64,000 nt of DNA from Ruminiclostridium cellobioparum DSM 1351 = ATCC 15832 (GCF_000621505.1 NZ_JHYD01000024.1:1-64000), one strand, 5' to 3'; shown: positions 35,596 through 45,174, counted from the first letter of the stretch. The notes: generated by a model from the letters alone, not told the origin. Translations and numbers: made by a program.

Positions 35596-36771
35596 TTAGG
35601 GATTTAAGAGCTTTCTTACCGGAGTCCCGGCGGAATACGCCCTTTCAATATATCCCGGCATGAATCCGGACAGATGTTCCCGGATATGGTCCGCATTCTC
35701 TTTCAGAGCCTCATAGGCCTTTATTAGCTGATCCTCCTGCTGGAGCTTCTGTACGGGAAGAATGTACTTTCCCTCACTTCCGAAAATATCCTTTGCAATT
35801 CCTCTGGCTTTGACGGAATACCCTATAACAAGAGTCGGAACACCTGTCGAATAGGCTGCTATGGTGGCATGTGTGCGGGCGCCTATGAACAGTTTGCAGC
35901 TGGAAATCAAAAATTTCAGTTCCATACAATTATAAGTGTCACCAACAAGGACTACCCTGCCGGTGTTCCTGAACATTTCATACAGCTTTGACAGGGGCAG
36001 CATATCGTTGTCATGCTCCCAGAGAACATGGGGAATAAGTGCTATACAGCTGTCTGTGGTATCCAGAATATGCTGTATGAGCCTTGTATAGCTTTTGAAA
36101 ACAATTCCTCCGCTGGTTTCGCTTTTCATAATAAGGGGGCTGACATTTATTCCGATGGTATTCCCCTCTGCAAAGCCTTCAGGCAGCCCCACCGGTTTTA
36201 CGTCCAGCGTAAAGGCGGGATCGGGCAGAAGGATGGTGTTGGACAGGCCCTTATCGATAAATGCCTGATGAGTGATACTTTCTCTGGCAATAATAAGGCT
36301 GTATTTTTTGAGGTCGTCCAGCATCTCGGCATTGATGGCTTCAGGGTCGACGGAGCAGCCCCAAAAGACTGTCTTGCTGCCCTTCCCGGCAGCCATGGTA
36401 TTGGTGTAATATATCCATCTTGGTATCCCATAGCAGTAATTGTCTCCTCCGATGGAAAGGCATAGTGTATCCCTGTCCAGATTTTCGGAGATATCCTTTT
36501 GGGAATGGGAGAAAAGAAAATCCCGCTTGAGTTTTAATTTCCTTAAGCCTGCATCCACAAGCCTTACGGGGTGGATGCCCTCATAACGCTTATAGGTGAT
36601 AAAATTCAGTTTGAAATCGGGAGAGAGGAAATCAATGTCTTCCTGCACTCTGAAGGTAGCCAGGGATACGTCTATATTATTCAGGTTCAATATTTTCAAA
36701 GTAGATCTCACTATGGCTTCACAGCCGTGATTCCTGCTGCCCGCATGGGCATAGAGCAATAATTTTTTCAT
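35596..36771 (-). CDS. polysaccharide pyruvyl transferase family protein
   Basis: This 391-residue protein of the PF04230 family has an N-terminal nucleotide-binding-like part (KLLLYAHAGSRNHGCEAIVRS) and a C-terminal Rossmann half with ISSCKLFIGARTHATIAAYSTGVPTLVIGYSVKARGIAKDIFG, shown here in order. Members add pyruvate ketals to surface sugars from phosphoenolpyruvate. The start is ATG 36771, with AAAGG 6 bases before it. It is the first gene of the minus-strand cluster, so its upstream region (36772-37087) should hold the cluster promoter. Confidence 0.88.
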   Translation of the reverse strand: MKKLLLYAHAGSRNHGCEAIVRSTLKILNLNNIDVSLATFRVQEDIDFLSPDFKLNFITYKRYEGIHPVRLVDAGLRKLKLKRDFLFSHSQKDISENLDRDTLCLSIGGDNYCYGIPRWIYYTNTMAAGKGSKTVFWGCSVDPEAINAEMLDDLKKYSLIIARESITHQAFIDKGLSNTILLPDPAFTLDVKPVGLPEGFAEGNTIGINVSPLIMKSETSGGIVFKSYTRLIQHILDTTDSCIALIPHVLWEHDNDMLPLSKLYEMFRNTGRVVLVGDTYNCMELKFLISSCKLFIGARTHATIAAYSTGVPTLVIGYSVKARGIAKDIFGSEGKYILPVQKLQQEDQLIKAYEALKENADHIREHLSGFMPGYIERAYSAGTPVRKLLNP

Positions 36772-37087
36772 AAACAACCTTTCTTTTGCGGCTAGCCTGT
36801 TCTTTTATACCTTTATACCTTGCCCAGACAATAAAAGTCTGATAATTAATTATACCCTTGAGTATTCTGCTTTACAAGCCGCAGGCTGAAAAGAAAAATA
36901 CCCGTTTCCAACATTATGATTATTTTTATTTCAAAAATTACCGATATAGAATTATAAAGACGAATTTTATTGAAGTGTTACGTGTACGAGTGGTCTGTAC
37001 CGGCGGTCAAATTTCCCCGGATACATTTTGGATGTTATAATAGGCCACCGGGATGTATTTTTGCAATACTCGAATTATGGAGGACAC
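36772..37087. promoter_or_regulatory. divergent intergenic region before the polysaccharide cluster
   Basis: These 316 AT-rich bases between divergent genes have no credible small gene. A TATAAT-like element near 37035 with a poor -35 partner may serve the plus-strand coiled-coil gene. I see no operator or terminator. Confidence 0.35.
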
Positions 37088-37720
37088 ATGTGGAAGTTAT
37101 TTAACAGGAAAAAAAACGAACCCAGGCTGGATATAAAGGTCCTTATTAAAAATGACATATCTCTGCTGACTCTGGATGAGAGATGGAACGGTCTGTTTAA
37201 AAATATTGTAAAGACCGAGAAAATAACCGAATGCGAAGATAAGATCAAGGAACTGCTGAAGGAACAGTCAAGAGTCATAACCGAGTCCAAAGAGATAGCT
37301 GCCAAAAAGAAAGAGTGCATGGACAAAATAATAAAGCTTACCACCGAAGTTTTTGAAAATAATAATCAGGATGCTCAGACTGAAATGCAGGGATCTGAAA
37401 AGCAGATCGTAGGCATAAATAACCGGCTGGCAGAGATTGAGGAAAGACTGTCCGGCATTCCCAGGGAACTCAGGCAGGCAAATCTGGAGCTGCTTGAGCA
37501 AACCGTCAAAATAGTATATTTTTCCATAAGGGAAAATCAGCAGAGGGTGGCCGAGCTTGACCGGGAGATAGCAGAAACAAAGGAAAAGCTTATTAAGCTG
37601 GTGGACGAAAGGGAATTAAGGGCCCAGGATGATACCGACACATATTCATATTTTCACGACCTGCTGGGGGGAGATCAGCTCCAAAAGCTGGACGAAGTAT
37701 ATTTCAGCAGCAAAGAGTAA
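37088..37720 (+). CDS. coiled-coil protein of unknown function
   Basis: This 210-residue protein is hydrophilic and dominated by long helices with heptad character (about 60-185, rich in Lys, Glu, Leu and Ile: EDKIKELLKEQ, NNRLAEIEERLSG, ELDREIAETKEKL). The start, MWKLFNRKKNE, is basic. No enzyme motif or membrane span is visible. The start is ATG 37088 behind GGAGG; a longer frame from 37028 lacks a site. It lies 55 bases upstream of nnr and may be cotranscribed. I do not recognise the family. Confidence 0.7.
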   Translation: MWKLFNRKKNEPRLDIKVLIKNDISLLTLDERWNGLFKNIVKTEKITECEDKIKELLKEQSRVITESKEIAAKKKECMDKIIKLTTEVFENNNQDAQTEMQGSEKQIVGINNRLAEIEERLSGIPRELRQANLELLEQTVKIVYFSIRENQQRVAELDREIAETKEKLIKLVDERELRAQDDTDTYSYFHDLLGGDQLQKLDEVYFSSKE

Positions 37721-37775
37721 GACTAAATTTGTCTCCTGACTACAAGACGCTGCTGATTATGAAAGGAGAGTTATT

Positions 37776-39326
37776 GTGAAAGCTGTTACAGGCGCCCAGA
37801 TGGGCGAAATCGACAAATATTCCATTGAGAAGCTGGGTATACCCGGGATGGTTCTTATGGAAAATGCCGCATTACAGGTTGTCAAACATATAGAGGCCTA
37901 TTTCGGGCAAAATTCCAATTTACCCAGAGATGTCCTTCTGGTGGCAGGAAAGGGCAATAACGCCGGAGATGCGTTCGCGGTTGCCAGGCACCTGCTTGTC
38001 AAAGGCTATAATGCCAAAGTATACTGTTTGTTTGATAAAGCCTTTCTTATGGGGGATGCCAGGCTGAATTTTGATATTATCGAAAGGCTTGGTGCCCAAA
38101 TAAGGCTTTTTGACGGAACCGGGGAAATTGCCGGATTTATAGATGAAATACGCAGGTCCCGGGCTGTCATAGACGGAATATTCGGGACAGGGTTCAGAGG
38201 ACGGGCCAAGGGCTACCTTGCCGACGTAATAAATGCCATTAATGAAAATTCAAAATATACCATTTCCATAGATATTGCTTCGGGCATAGAGTCAGCTTCG
38301 GGAAAAGTCTCGGACAGCTGTATAAAAGCTGATGAAACCGTTACTTTTGAGCTGCCCAAGATTGGACAGCTGGTTTATCCGGGAGCTTCGTACACCGGAA
38401 AACTTGCCGTGGAAAGCATCGGCATGCCGGAGGAGGCAATTGCGAATATTGTTGTAAACACCCACCTGACCGACCTCCAAACCGTAAAGGATATAATTCC
38501 TGTGAGAAGTGCGGAATTCAACAAGGGAAGCTGCGGTAAGGTTGCAGTTGTCACAGGTTCACACGGTATGGCCGGTTCGGGTTGTCTCGCCTCCAGGGCC
38601 AGTCTGAGAACAGGCTCCGGTCTGGTATACATCGGAGCGCCCAAGAGCATGCTGTCCATATACCAGAGCGTTGTACCCGAGGCGGTAGGAGTGGGTCTGA
38701 CAGAATATAACGGGATACTTGGCCAGAAAAGTACCGAGGGCATACTGAACCTGATAAAAAAATGTGATGTTGCCGCCATCGGACCGGGTCTTTCGGCAAA
38801 TGAGAGCATATACCACATTATAGCAGCTGTGGCCGACAGCCTGGAGGTACCCGTGGTTCTGGATGCCGATGCCTTAAATGCCCTGTCACGGGATACAGGT
38901 ATTTTGGCAAAGTTTAAAAAAGAGGTGGTCATCACTCCCCATCCTGGAGAGCTGGCCAGGCTGACAGGGCTTGATACGGCCTACATACAGGAGAACAGAC
39001 TTGAAGTGGCCCGCAAATATTCCCAATTGTGGGGAATAACTGTTGTGCTGAAGGGGGCAAAGACGCTGATAGCCGACAGCAAGGGAACGGTGTACATCAA
39101 CCCCACAGGCAATGCCGGCATGGCCACGGCAGGCAGCGGAGACTCGCTTACCGGCATTATTGCATCACTGATAGGACAGGGGGCAGGAGCCTTTGAGGCC
39201 GCCGTGGCCGGAGTGTTCATCCATGGGCTGGCAGGAGATATAGCGGCCCGGCAAAAGGGACAGCACGGTATGACAGCTATGGACATAGTGGAATGTATCC
39301 CGGCAGCCATGAAAAAAATTATTTAA
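37776..39326 (+). CDS. nnr: bifunctional NAD(P)H-hydrate repair enzyme
   Basis: This 516-residue fusion has an N-terminal YjeF_N epimerase domain (about 1-210, with MVLMENAA and LLVAGKGNNAGDAF). A C-terminal ADP-dependent NAD(P)HX dehydratase of the carbohydrate-kinase fold (about 225-516) follows, with VVTGSHGMAGSG, VITPHPGELARL and AGSGDSLTGI. It repairs hydrated NADH and NADPH. The start is GTG 37776, 7 bases after AAAGGAG. The gene order nnr, alr, mazE, mazF is a familiar Firmicutes arrangement. Length fits the fused form. Confidence 0.95.
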   Translation: MKAVTGAQMGEIDKYSIEKLGIPGMVLMENAALQVVKHIEAYFGQNSNLPRDVLLVAGKGNNAGDAFAVARHLLVKGYNAKVYCLFDKAFLMGDARLNFDIIERLGAQIRLFDGTGEIAGFIDEIRRSRAVIDGIFGTGFRGRAKGYLADVINAINENSKYTISIDIASGIESASGKVSDSCIKADETVTFELPKIGQLVYPGASYTGKLAVESIGMPEEAIANIVVNTHLTDLQTVKDIIPVRSAEFNKGSCGKVAVVTGSHGMAGSGCLASRASLRTGSGLVYIGAPKSMLSIYQSVVPEAVGVGLTEYNGILGQKSTEGILNLIKKCDVAAIGPGLSANESIYHIIAAVADSLEVPVVLDADALNALSRDTGILAKFKKEVVITPHPGELARLTGLDTAYIQENRLEVARKYSQLWGITVVLKGAKTLIADSKGTVYINPTGNAGMATAGSGDSLTGIIASLIGQGAGAFEAAVAGVFIHGLAGDIAARQKGQHGMTAMDIVECIPAAMKKII

Positions 39327-39411
39327 AAGCAAACAGCAAATTTCCGCAGATTATTCCCGTATAGTTGGAGCTAATGAGTGACATTAAATAAAAATGAACA
39401 TATTATTATAG

Positions 39412-39433
39412 TATAGCTGTTTGAACAGCTATA
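39412..39433. repeat. 22-base palindrome upstream of alr
   Basis: Arms TATAGCTGTT and AACAGCTATA are perfectly complementary and separated by TG. No T-run follows on either strand, so it is less likely a terminator than an operator; TATAG is repeated on both sides. It lies 185 bases before alr and 86 bases after nnr. Confidence 0.5.
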
Positions 39434-39617
39434 AATATAGTGATAATATTTTATTGTCATGATATGTTTTCAGTAAACAGAATTTGGTTATACTAGAGAA
39501 GGAAGTTATAAACAGAACTGCTTTAACTTCGAGCATACATAGAAAGCGATGGATATTACATTGATAAATTCCGTATCCGACTTTGATCCGGAAAGCTAAT
39601 GTACACGGAGGATGAAA

Positions 39618-40787
39618 ATGGAATATAAACTGAACAGGGCATGGGCCGAGATAAATCTTGACAACATTGCTCATAATATTCGTGAGATCAGAAAAATTAC
39701 AAACAAAAATGCCGAGATCATGGGGGTGGTCAAGGCTGACGGATACGGACACGGAGTAATGGAGGTGGCAAGGACCCTCCTGGAGAACGGAGTGACAAGA
39801 CTTGCGGTATCAATGCTGGATGAGGCCATCCAGCTGCGGAAGCAGGGAATAAACGTGCCCATACTTGTTCTGGGCTATACCGATCCCATCAGGGTAAATG
39901 AGATCATTGAAAATGATGTGACTCAATCGGTTTTCAGCCATGAATTGGCACAGGCACTTTCTGAAGAAGCGGTTAAGCAGGGACGCAAGGTTAAGATCCA
40001 TATAAAAATTGATACGGGGATGACGAGGATCGGGTTTTTACCCGGATACAGCGCGGTCAAAAATGTTGTAGAGATCAGCCGTCTGCCAAACATAATAATT
40101 GAGGGATTATTTACTCACTTTGCAACAGCCGACGAAAAAAACAGAGAATTTACTTTAACACAGTTTGAACGTTTTATGAGTATATGCTATGAGCTTCAGA
40201 GAATCGGAATACATATCCCAGTCAAGCATTGCGCTAACAGCGCAGGAATTATTGAATATCCTGAAATGCATCTAGATATGGTTCGCCCGGGTATCATACA
40301 ATATGGATTGTACCCGTCTGAAGAGGTAGACAGGAAAAAAATTCTCCTAAAGCCTGCAATGACTTTAAAAGCTAATGTAATTCTTGAGAAAGAGGTCGAA
40401 AAGGATACATCCATAAGTTATGGAAGAATATTTACAACCGGCAGGACATCTCGTATTGCCACCATTCCCATTGGTTACGCCGACGGCTATACACGGTTGC
40501 TGAGCAACAAGGGCAAGGTGCTCATACACGGTCAATATGCCCCGGTTGTGGGCAGGATCTGCATGGACCAGTGCATGGTGGATGTGACGGATTTAACCCG
40601 AAGGGTCGAGGTGGGAGATGAGGTTGTACTTATCGGTGCCCAGGGAGACAATGTAATTACCGCAGAGGATGTGGCCAACTCAATAGGTCTGATAAATTAT
40701 GAACTTGTTTGTATTATCGGAAAGAGAATACCGAGGGCCTTCATCAAAGATGGAAAGATTTCGAAAATTCTGAATTACTTGATATGA
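39618..40787 (+). CDS. alr: alanine racemase
   Basis: This 389-residue PLP enzyme interconverts L- and D-alanine for peptidoglycan. The PLP lysine lies in VVKADGYGHG (near residue 37), the catalytic tyrosine in SYGRIF (near 263) and the conserved RICMDQCMVDVTD follows, giving the TIM-barrel plus beta-domain layout. The start is ATG 39618, because CGGAGG lies 6 bases upstream; ATG 39612 would abut the site. The toxin-antitoxin pair follows after about 215 bases, as in many Firmicutes. Confidence 0.96.
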   Translation: MEYKLNRAWAEINLDNIAHNIREIRKITNKNAEIMGVVKADGYGHGVMEVARTLLENGVTRLAVSMLDEAIQLRKQGINVPILVLGYTDPIRVNEIIENDVTQSVFSHELAQALSEEAVKQGRKVKIHIKIDTGMTRIGFLPGYSAVKNVVEISRLPNIIIEGLFTHFATADEKNREFTLTQFERFMSICYELQRIGIHIPVKHCANSAGIIEYPEMHLDMVRPGIIQYGLYPSEEVDRKKILLKPAMTLKANVILEKEVEKDTSISYGRIFTTGRTSRIATIPIGYADGYTRLLSNKGKVLIHGQYAPVVGRICMDQCMVDVTDLTRRVEVGDEVVLIGAQGDNVITAEDVANSIGLINYELVCIIGKRIPRAFIKDGKISKILNYLI

Positions 40788-41004
40788 GCGGGTTTTAAGA
40801 ACATAGTAACATAAACTTAATTTGACCCGGTATTTGGTGGAGGGTTATAATATTCCTATACGTGTTCATGGTATTATCATATGGCTATGCTGATTTATTT
40901 GAATATTTGGAATATTATAAGATATAGAGAAAAGCTTATTAAGAAACGATGGATTTGTAAAAAGAAATTTCTGCCATTGTTTCTAAGAAGTGGGGGTAAA
41001 TAAG

Positions 41005-41289
41005 TTGGCTCAATATAAAAAGATATTGATTAGCGTTCCGGACAACTTACTGGAAGAACTGGATATCATGGTTTCAAATGAGAAAACAAACAGAAGTATG
41101 ATTGTCAGGGAAGCAATGAGTCTTTATATAAGAGAAAAACATAAGGTTGAATTGAGGGATAAAATGAAAAGGGGTTACGAAGAGATGGCAGAAATAAATC
41201 TGAGGCTTGCTGAGGGTTGCCTCGGAGCTGACAATGATCAGCAGAGCATATATGAGGAGAAGCTTGGGGAGATGGAGGAAACGTGGTAA
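41005..41289 (+). CDS. MazE/EndoAI-type ribbon-helix-helix antitoxin
   Basis: This 94-residue protein has an N-terminal ribbon-helix-helix DNA-binding domain (about 3-48: [29 protein letters not shown]) and a charged C-terminal tail that would cover the toxin. The start is probably TTG 41005 (MAQYKK), 8 bases after GGGGG; an upstream GTG at 40990 is possible. It overlaps the toxin gene by 7 bases, so the two are translationally coupled, and the complex usually represses its own promoter. Confidence 0.9.
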   Translation: MAQYKKILISVPDNLLEELDIMVSNEKTNRSMIVREAMSLYIREKHKVELRDKMKRGYEEMAEINLRLAEGCLGADNDQQSIYEEKLGEMEETW

Positions 41290-41633
41290 TAAAAAGAGGA
41301 GACATATATTATGCAGATCTGAGCCCGGTTATCGGCTCGGAACAGGGCGGTGTCAGACCTGTACTGATTGTTCAGAATGATATCGGTAATAAATATAGTC
41401 CAACTGTAATTGCAGCTGCAATTACTTCTCAGATAAATAAAGCAAAGCTGCCTACTCATATAGAAATAGGAGCTTTGGAATATGGTCTTGCAAAAGATTC
41501 TGTTATATTGCTTGAACAGATCAGAACCATTGATAAGAAACGCTTGAGAGAAAAGATCGGTCACCTTGACGAAGAACTTATGGATAAAGTAAACAATGCT
41601 CTGGAAGTCAGTTTTGGACTGTCGGAGCTATAA
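41283..41633 (+). CDS. MazF/EndoA-type mRNA interferase toxin
   Basis: This 116-residue PemK/MazF-family endoribonuclease shows [29 protein letters not shown] and the AAITSQ segment with the catalytic Thr/Ser region, followed by LLEQIRTID. Bacillus EndoA cuts mRNA at UACAU; this protein is close in length and pattern. The start is GTG 41283 inside the end of the antitoxin gene. The position after alr is the classic Firmicutes chromosomal site for this pair. Confidence 0.95.
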   Translation: MVIKRGDIYYADLSPVIGSEQGGVRPVLIVQNDIGNKYSPTVIAAAITSQINKAKLPTHIEIGALEYGLAKDSVILLEQIRTIDKKRLREKIGHLDEELMDKVNNALEVSFGLSEL

Positions 41634-41733
41634 TATAGATTACGGCAGTAAATACGAAAAACAGTATACGTTGTATTCAGGGTTTACTCCCCGGATATGA
41701 AAATACGTGCTTTGCACTCTGACGGAGGTTGGA

Positions 41734-42294
41734 ATGAAAGAACTGAAGAGTTTGATAAAAAAGAGACACATTTTTATATTGGTTGCTTTTATATGCTGCT
41801 TTGCCCTGCTTCAGCTGGCACCGGCTGCCAGAGCCGAATCGGGAAGCGGACGGGTGATATACGACTCTACTTACATAGACAAATTGGAAGCCACCTTGAG
41901 GAGTTTGATTCAAAGTACCGGTGACGATTTGAAGAAGCAAATGTCGGCATCGGCTTCCAATACAAATCTGGAAAAGAAGCTCAGCGACACCGAAAAAGAA
42001 CTTGCCGCACTGAAGGAGAGTATGGTATTCAAGGTTGTCAAGCTTCCGGCAGGTAAAATAATGCTGGGAGACAGCAGCGCTGAAATTATTGTCAGAACTA
42101 AAGGCGGTACCACTGCGTACATAGAAAAGACAGCATCCGGAGGGTTATCAAACCTTATTTCAGGCAAGGACCTGAAAAACGGGGAGGTTATTCCCGACAA
42201 CCAGCTGCTGCTTGTTCCCAATGGTGACGGGAGAGGTATAAAAGCCTCAAAGGATTCATATGTTATGGTAAAGGGCATTTATACAATAAAATAA
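41734..42294 (+). CDS. secreted protein of unknown function
   Basis: This 186-residue protein has a signal peptide (about 1-34, cleavage likely after AARA). A helical, coiled-coil-like segment (about 45-105, TNLEKKLSDTEKELAALKES) and a small beta-rich C-terminal domain (about 108-186, KLPAGKIMLGDSSAEIIVRTKGG) follow. The start is ATG 41734 behind ACGGAGG. Domain layout suggests a surface-associated structural role, which is inference. It follows mazF by 100 bases and ends at a strong terminator. Confidence 0.75.
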   Translation: MKELKSLIKKRHIFILVAFICCFALLQLAPAARAESGSGRVIYDSTYIDKLEATLRSLIQSTGDDLKKQMSASASNTNLEKKLSDTEKELAALKESMVFKVVKLPAGKIMLGDSSAEIIVRTKGGTTAYIEKTASGGLSNLISGKDLKNGEVIPDNQLLLVPNGDGRGIKASKDSYVMVKGIYTIK

Positions 42295-42323
42295 AATATT
42301 TCCATGCTTATGCAATTATTAAT

Positions 42324-42366
42324 AAAAAGGAGCTTAATGTCGATACATTATTGAGCTCCTTTTTTA
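42324..42366 (+). terminator. terminator after the secreted-protein gene
   Basis: AAAAAGGAGCT pairs with AGCTCCTTTTT around a 19-base loop, ending in a run of T. Confidence 0.85.
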
Positions 42367-42485
42367 ATGTTAAGAAAATTATAGTGTTAATAACCGTATT
42401 GATAAATGAATGGTAACAGGTGAAATAAAGTGATATAAAATTGCATTATTGAAATTACAAATAAATTTAAAAGGAAAATGTTCCT

Positions 42486-44357
42486 ATGAATAAGCCGAAT
42501 CAAGAGAAAACTGTACAACAAAAAAGAATAGATATTCTGATAAGGTTGAGTTTGATTTTAGTTATAGTGACCATCCTGTTCTTTTTCGTGGTTAAACCAA
42601 TGCTGAAAAGGGACTATTATTTTGAGGTGGGTGAAAACTATACATTTGAAAATCTTGGCTCCCAAACCGGCAGAGACAGCTTTGATGTGGCCGTTGCAGG
42701 GGAAGGGATTGATGCGGTGGCAAGCGCTCTGGGATCGGCCGGAGTCGGCGCCAAGACTCTTCTGATCTATCCCTTGCCGGATCTGGGCCAGAGCATTAAG
42801 AACACACTTAATACAGACTGGTCCGAGGATTTTACACCCACGGGGAACAGCGTAAGTTCCGATTTCTTCAAGGGACTGCGGTACAAGGCCGGAGAGGGCT
42901 CAAACCTGGACAATTACATAAGTGAAATAATCAAAATGACTTCCGAGCAAAAAAATCTTACCATATTATTTGATTCCAGAGTTGCCGGAGTTATGAAGCA
43001 AAACGGTAAGATTAGCGGGCTTACAGTGAAAACGCCTGAAGAGACCAGAAATATACAGGCCGAGAGATACATTGATGCAAGTTGGTCGGGAGAGGTTCTG
43101 AAAGGGGCCGGCATTGCTTTTACCAAAGGGTACGGAGATATAGGAATTGAGGATTTATATCTGCCGGTCAAACTTAATTTTACGGTTTCGGGCGTTGACA
43201 ATACCCAAATTCAAAAGCTGCTTAAAGAACAGGGCACCACAATAAATCTTCTCCTGAAAAGCTACAAAACAGGAGACCGGGATATTGGCATTTCAGGCCT
43301 GAATGTTTCGGATCAGGGGAATGGCAGCGTAATAATCGAAGCGGTAACTGTCACCAATGTTGATCTGAACGACGAACGGGCAGTTAAGACCGCATATGAC
43401 AGGGCCAAAAAGGAATGTGAAGATTTTTACAGCTTTTTAAAGGCAAATCTTAAAGAGTTCAGCGAAGGAAATATTTCAGTAGCACCTGAATTTGTCATGT
43501 CAGCTCCGAATCATTTCAAGGGGCGGTATCATATGACCCTGAGCGATGTGCTTACGGGAAAAAGATATACAGACAGAATCAGTACGGCCTCCAGGCCTGT
43601 AACCCTTGTAATGAAAGACGGAAACAGATATCTTCTATGCAATCCGAAGACATTCTATATTCCGCTGGGTTCTCTCATACCCGAGGGTGTGGATAATGTA
43701 TTGATGACAGGAGACAAGATTTCTGCTTCCCCTCTGGTGCAGACGGCTATCAACTCAAATGCAAGCAGGGCGGGGACGGGTTATGCAGCCGGAATAATTG
43801 CCGCTTACAGTATTTCAAAGGACATGGATATACCAATGCTTATAGAGGACAGAAATCTCGACACACAGCAGGAGATCGAGAAGATACTGAGAAAATCGGG
43901 TATTTACATGTCAGATATAAAAGAAGATGTGACCAGTATCACCGGAGACTGGAGCTATCCATATGCCGAAAAGCTGATCAACCTCGGGCTGTTAAGCGGA
44001 GGAGTTACCAACGACTTCAAATATGACAGGGAAGCCAAAAATAAGGATATGGCCTTTATATTGCTCAATGGTGTTCCAAGAGTGTCGGAGGAAGCATATA
44101 ATTACAAGTTTGATATTTCGGTCAGAAAATATCTAAACGAGGAGCAGCTGACAAAAGACAGTTTTGGGGAAATAGTGCTGAGTATTTTTCATAAGGACGG
44201 AGTTAAAGGAAATTATTATGCAGAAGCCTGCAAACTTGGGCTGATAGATGAAAGCCTGCAAGGCAGGCTTAAAAATAAAAGTGTACTTAAACTTTCAGAG
44301 GTTTATTATGCTTCTGTGAAGCTTATGGAAAAACTGACCGGCCAGGCATTAAAATAA
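42486..44357 (+). CDS. membrane-anchored FAD-dependent oxidoreductase-like protein
   Basis: This 623-residue protein has a single N-terminal span (about 19-39), so the body lies outside. It keeps the layout of FAD-dependent oxidoreductases (PF12831-like): a Rossmann start VAVAGEGIDAVASALGSAG (about 68-86), a YIDASWSGEVLKGAGI segment, and VLMTGDKISASPLVQTAI...GYAAGIIAAY near 400-450. The dinucleotide motif is GEGIDA rather than GxGxxG, so FAD binding is doubtful. The last 170 residues contain WSYPYAEKLINLGLLSGG, reminiscent of S-layer-homology repeats. An AAAAGGA site precedes ATG 42486. Confidence 0.72.
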   Translation: MNKPNQEKTVQQKRIDILIRLSLILVIVTILFFFVVKPMLKRDYYFEVGENYTFENLGSQTGRDSFDVAVAGEGIDAVASALGSAGVGAKTLLIYPLPDLGQSIKNTLNTDWSEDFTPTGNSVSSDFFKGLRYKAGEGSNLDNYISEIIKMTSEQKNLTILFDSRVAGVMKQNGKISGLTVKTPEETRNIQAERYIDASWSGEVLKGAGIAFTKGYGDIGIEDLYLPVKLNFTVSGVDNTQIQKLLKEQGTTINLLLKSYKTGDRDIGISGLNVSDQGNGSVIIEAVTVTNVDLNDERAVKTAYDRAKKECEDFYSFLKANLKEFSEGNISVAPEFVMSAPNHFKGRYHMTLSDVLTGKRYTDRISTASRPVTLVMKDGNRYLLCNPKTFYIPLGSLIPEGVDNVLMTGDKISASPLVQTAINSNASRAGTGYAAGIIAAYSISKDMDIPMLIEDRNLDTQQEIEKILRKSGIYMSDIKEDVTSITGDWSYPYAEKLINLGLLSGGVTNDFKYDREAKNKDMAFILLNGVPRVSEEAYNYKFDISVRKYLNEEQLTKDSFGEIVLSIFHKDGVKGNYYAEACKLGLIDESLQGRLKNKSVLKLSEVYYASVKLMEKLTGQALK

Positions 44358-44410
44358 TTGCAGTAATTTAACCTTCGGCAATATATGATTTTTAGGTTTT
44401 GCAGATCACA

Positions 44411-44435
44411 AGTACAATATGCAGAATATTGTACT
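44411..44435. terminator. hairpin at the end of the GT26 gene
   Basis: AGTACAATAT pairs perfectly with ATATTGTACT around GCAGA. It overlaps the stop codon of the minus-strand glycosyltransferase gene and has no good T-run, so termination is uncertain. Confidence 0.35.
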
Positions 44436-45174
44436 AGGGTTTTATCAACCCAAGTCTTATTCCAAACACGTACATTATGAACTTCGGGAGCCTGAGCATT
44501 CTTTTAAAGCGCTTTGGCTCCTTGTATAATCTGTATAGCCACTCAAGTCCGTGGTTTCTGAAAAAGTCAGGTGCAAGCTTGACATTGCCTGCAAGGATAT
44601 CCATTGTACCTCCGACTCCGATACATGCCTTAACCTTTAAACGGTCCTTGTTTTCGGTTATCCATTCTTCCTGTTTGGGGGCACCCAGACAGACCAGCAA
44701 AACCTCAGCACCGGAATTGTTTATATCATCTATTATTGAAGTCTCATCTTCTTTGGAAAAATAACCGTTCCGGGTACCGACAACCTCTGCGCCGGGATAG
44801 TCGCAGATAATATTTGCGTTGGCCTTTTCCGGTATTCCGGGCTTGCCGCCGAATAAATAAAACTTTATAGGTCTTTTCGAGGATGCCGTCAGAAGATTTT
44901 TAACAAGGTCAACACCTGAGACCTTTTCGGTGACTGCCTTGCCGATGATCTTTGAGGCCAGCACTACGCCTGCGCCGTCTGCAACAAGCATATCGGCTCC
45001 GTTCAGCATGGCTTTTATATCTTTATTTGTAATTCCATCCATCATGATCTCAGCATTGGGAGTGAAAATGGAATGATTTTGATCTGAGCCAATAAATTCA
45101 TATACCCTGTCAACAGCCTGTTCCATTGATATGTCGTCAATATTGATACCTGCAATCTGTACTATTTTTCTCAT
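44434..45174 (-). CDS. WecG/TagA/CpsF family glycosyltransferase (GT26)
   Basis: This 246-residue enzyme has signatures FTPNAEIMMDG, MLVADGAGVVLASKIIG, FYLFGGKPG, LLVCLGAPKQEEW and GVGGTMDILAG, followed by the C-terminal basic amphipathic tail (GLEWLYRLYKEPKRFKRMLRLP) that docks TagA on the membrane. It adds N-acetylmannosamine or a related sugar to undecaprenyl-linked GlcNAc, an early step of wall teichoic acid or surface polysaccharide. The start is ATG 45174 after TTGGAGG. It is monocistronic and not adjacent to the cluster at 29.4-36.8 kb. Confidence 0.93.
   Translation of the reverse strand: MRKIVQIAGINIDDISMEQAVDRVYEFIGSDQNHSIFTPNAEIMMDGITNKDIKAMLNGADMLVADGAGVVLASKIIGKAVTEKVSGVDLVKNLLTASSKRPIKFYLFGGKPGIPEKANANIICDYPGAEVVGTRNGYFSKEDETSIIDDINNSGAEVLLVCLGAPKQEEWITENKDRLKVKACIGVGGTMDILAGNVKLAPDFFRNHGLEWLYRLYKEPKRFKRMLRLPKFIMYVFGIRLGLIKP

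Noticed and set aside
39429-39752. 107-residue minus-strand frame over the start of alr
   Set aside because: It is antisense to alr, with no ribosome binding site, and is composed of reverse-complement alr codons.
44411-44435. strong terminator for the GT26 gene
   Set aside because: The hairpin is perfect, but it overlaps the stop codon and lacks a T-run on the minus strand, so it is listed only with low confidence.
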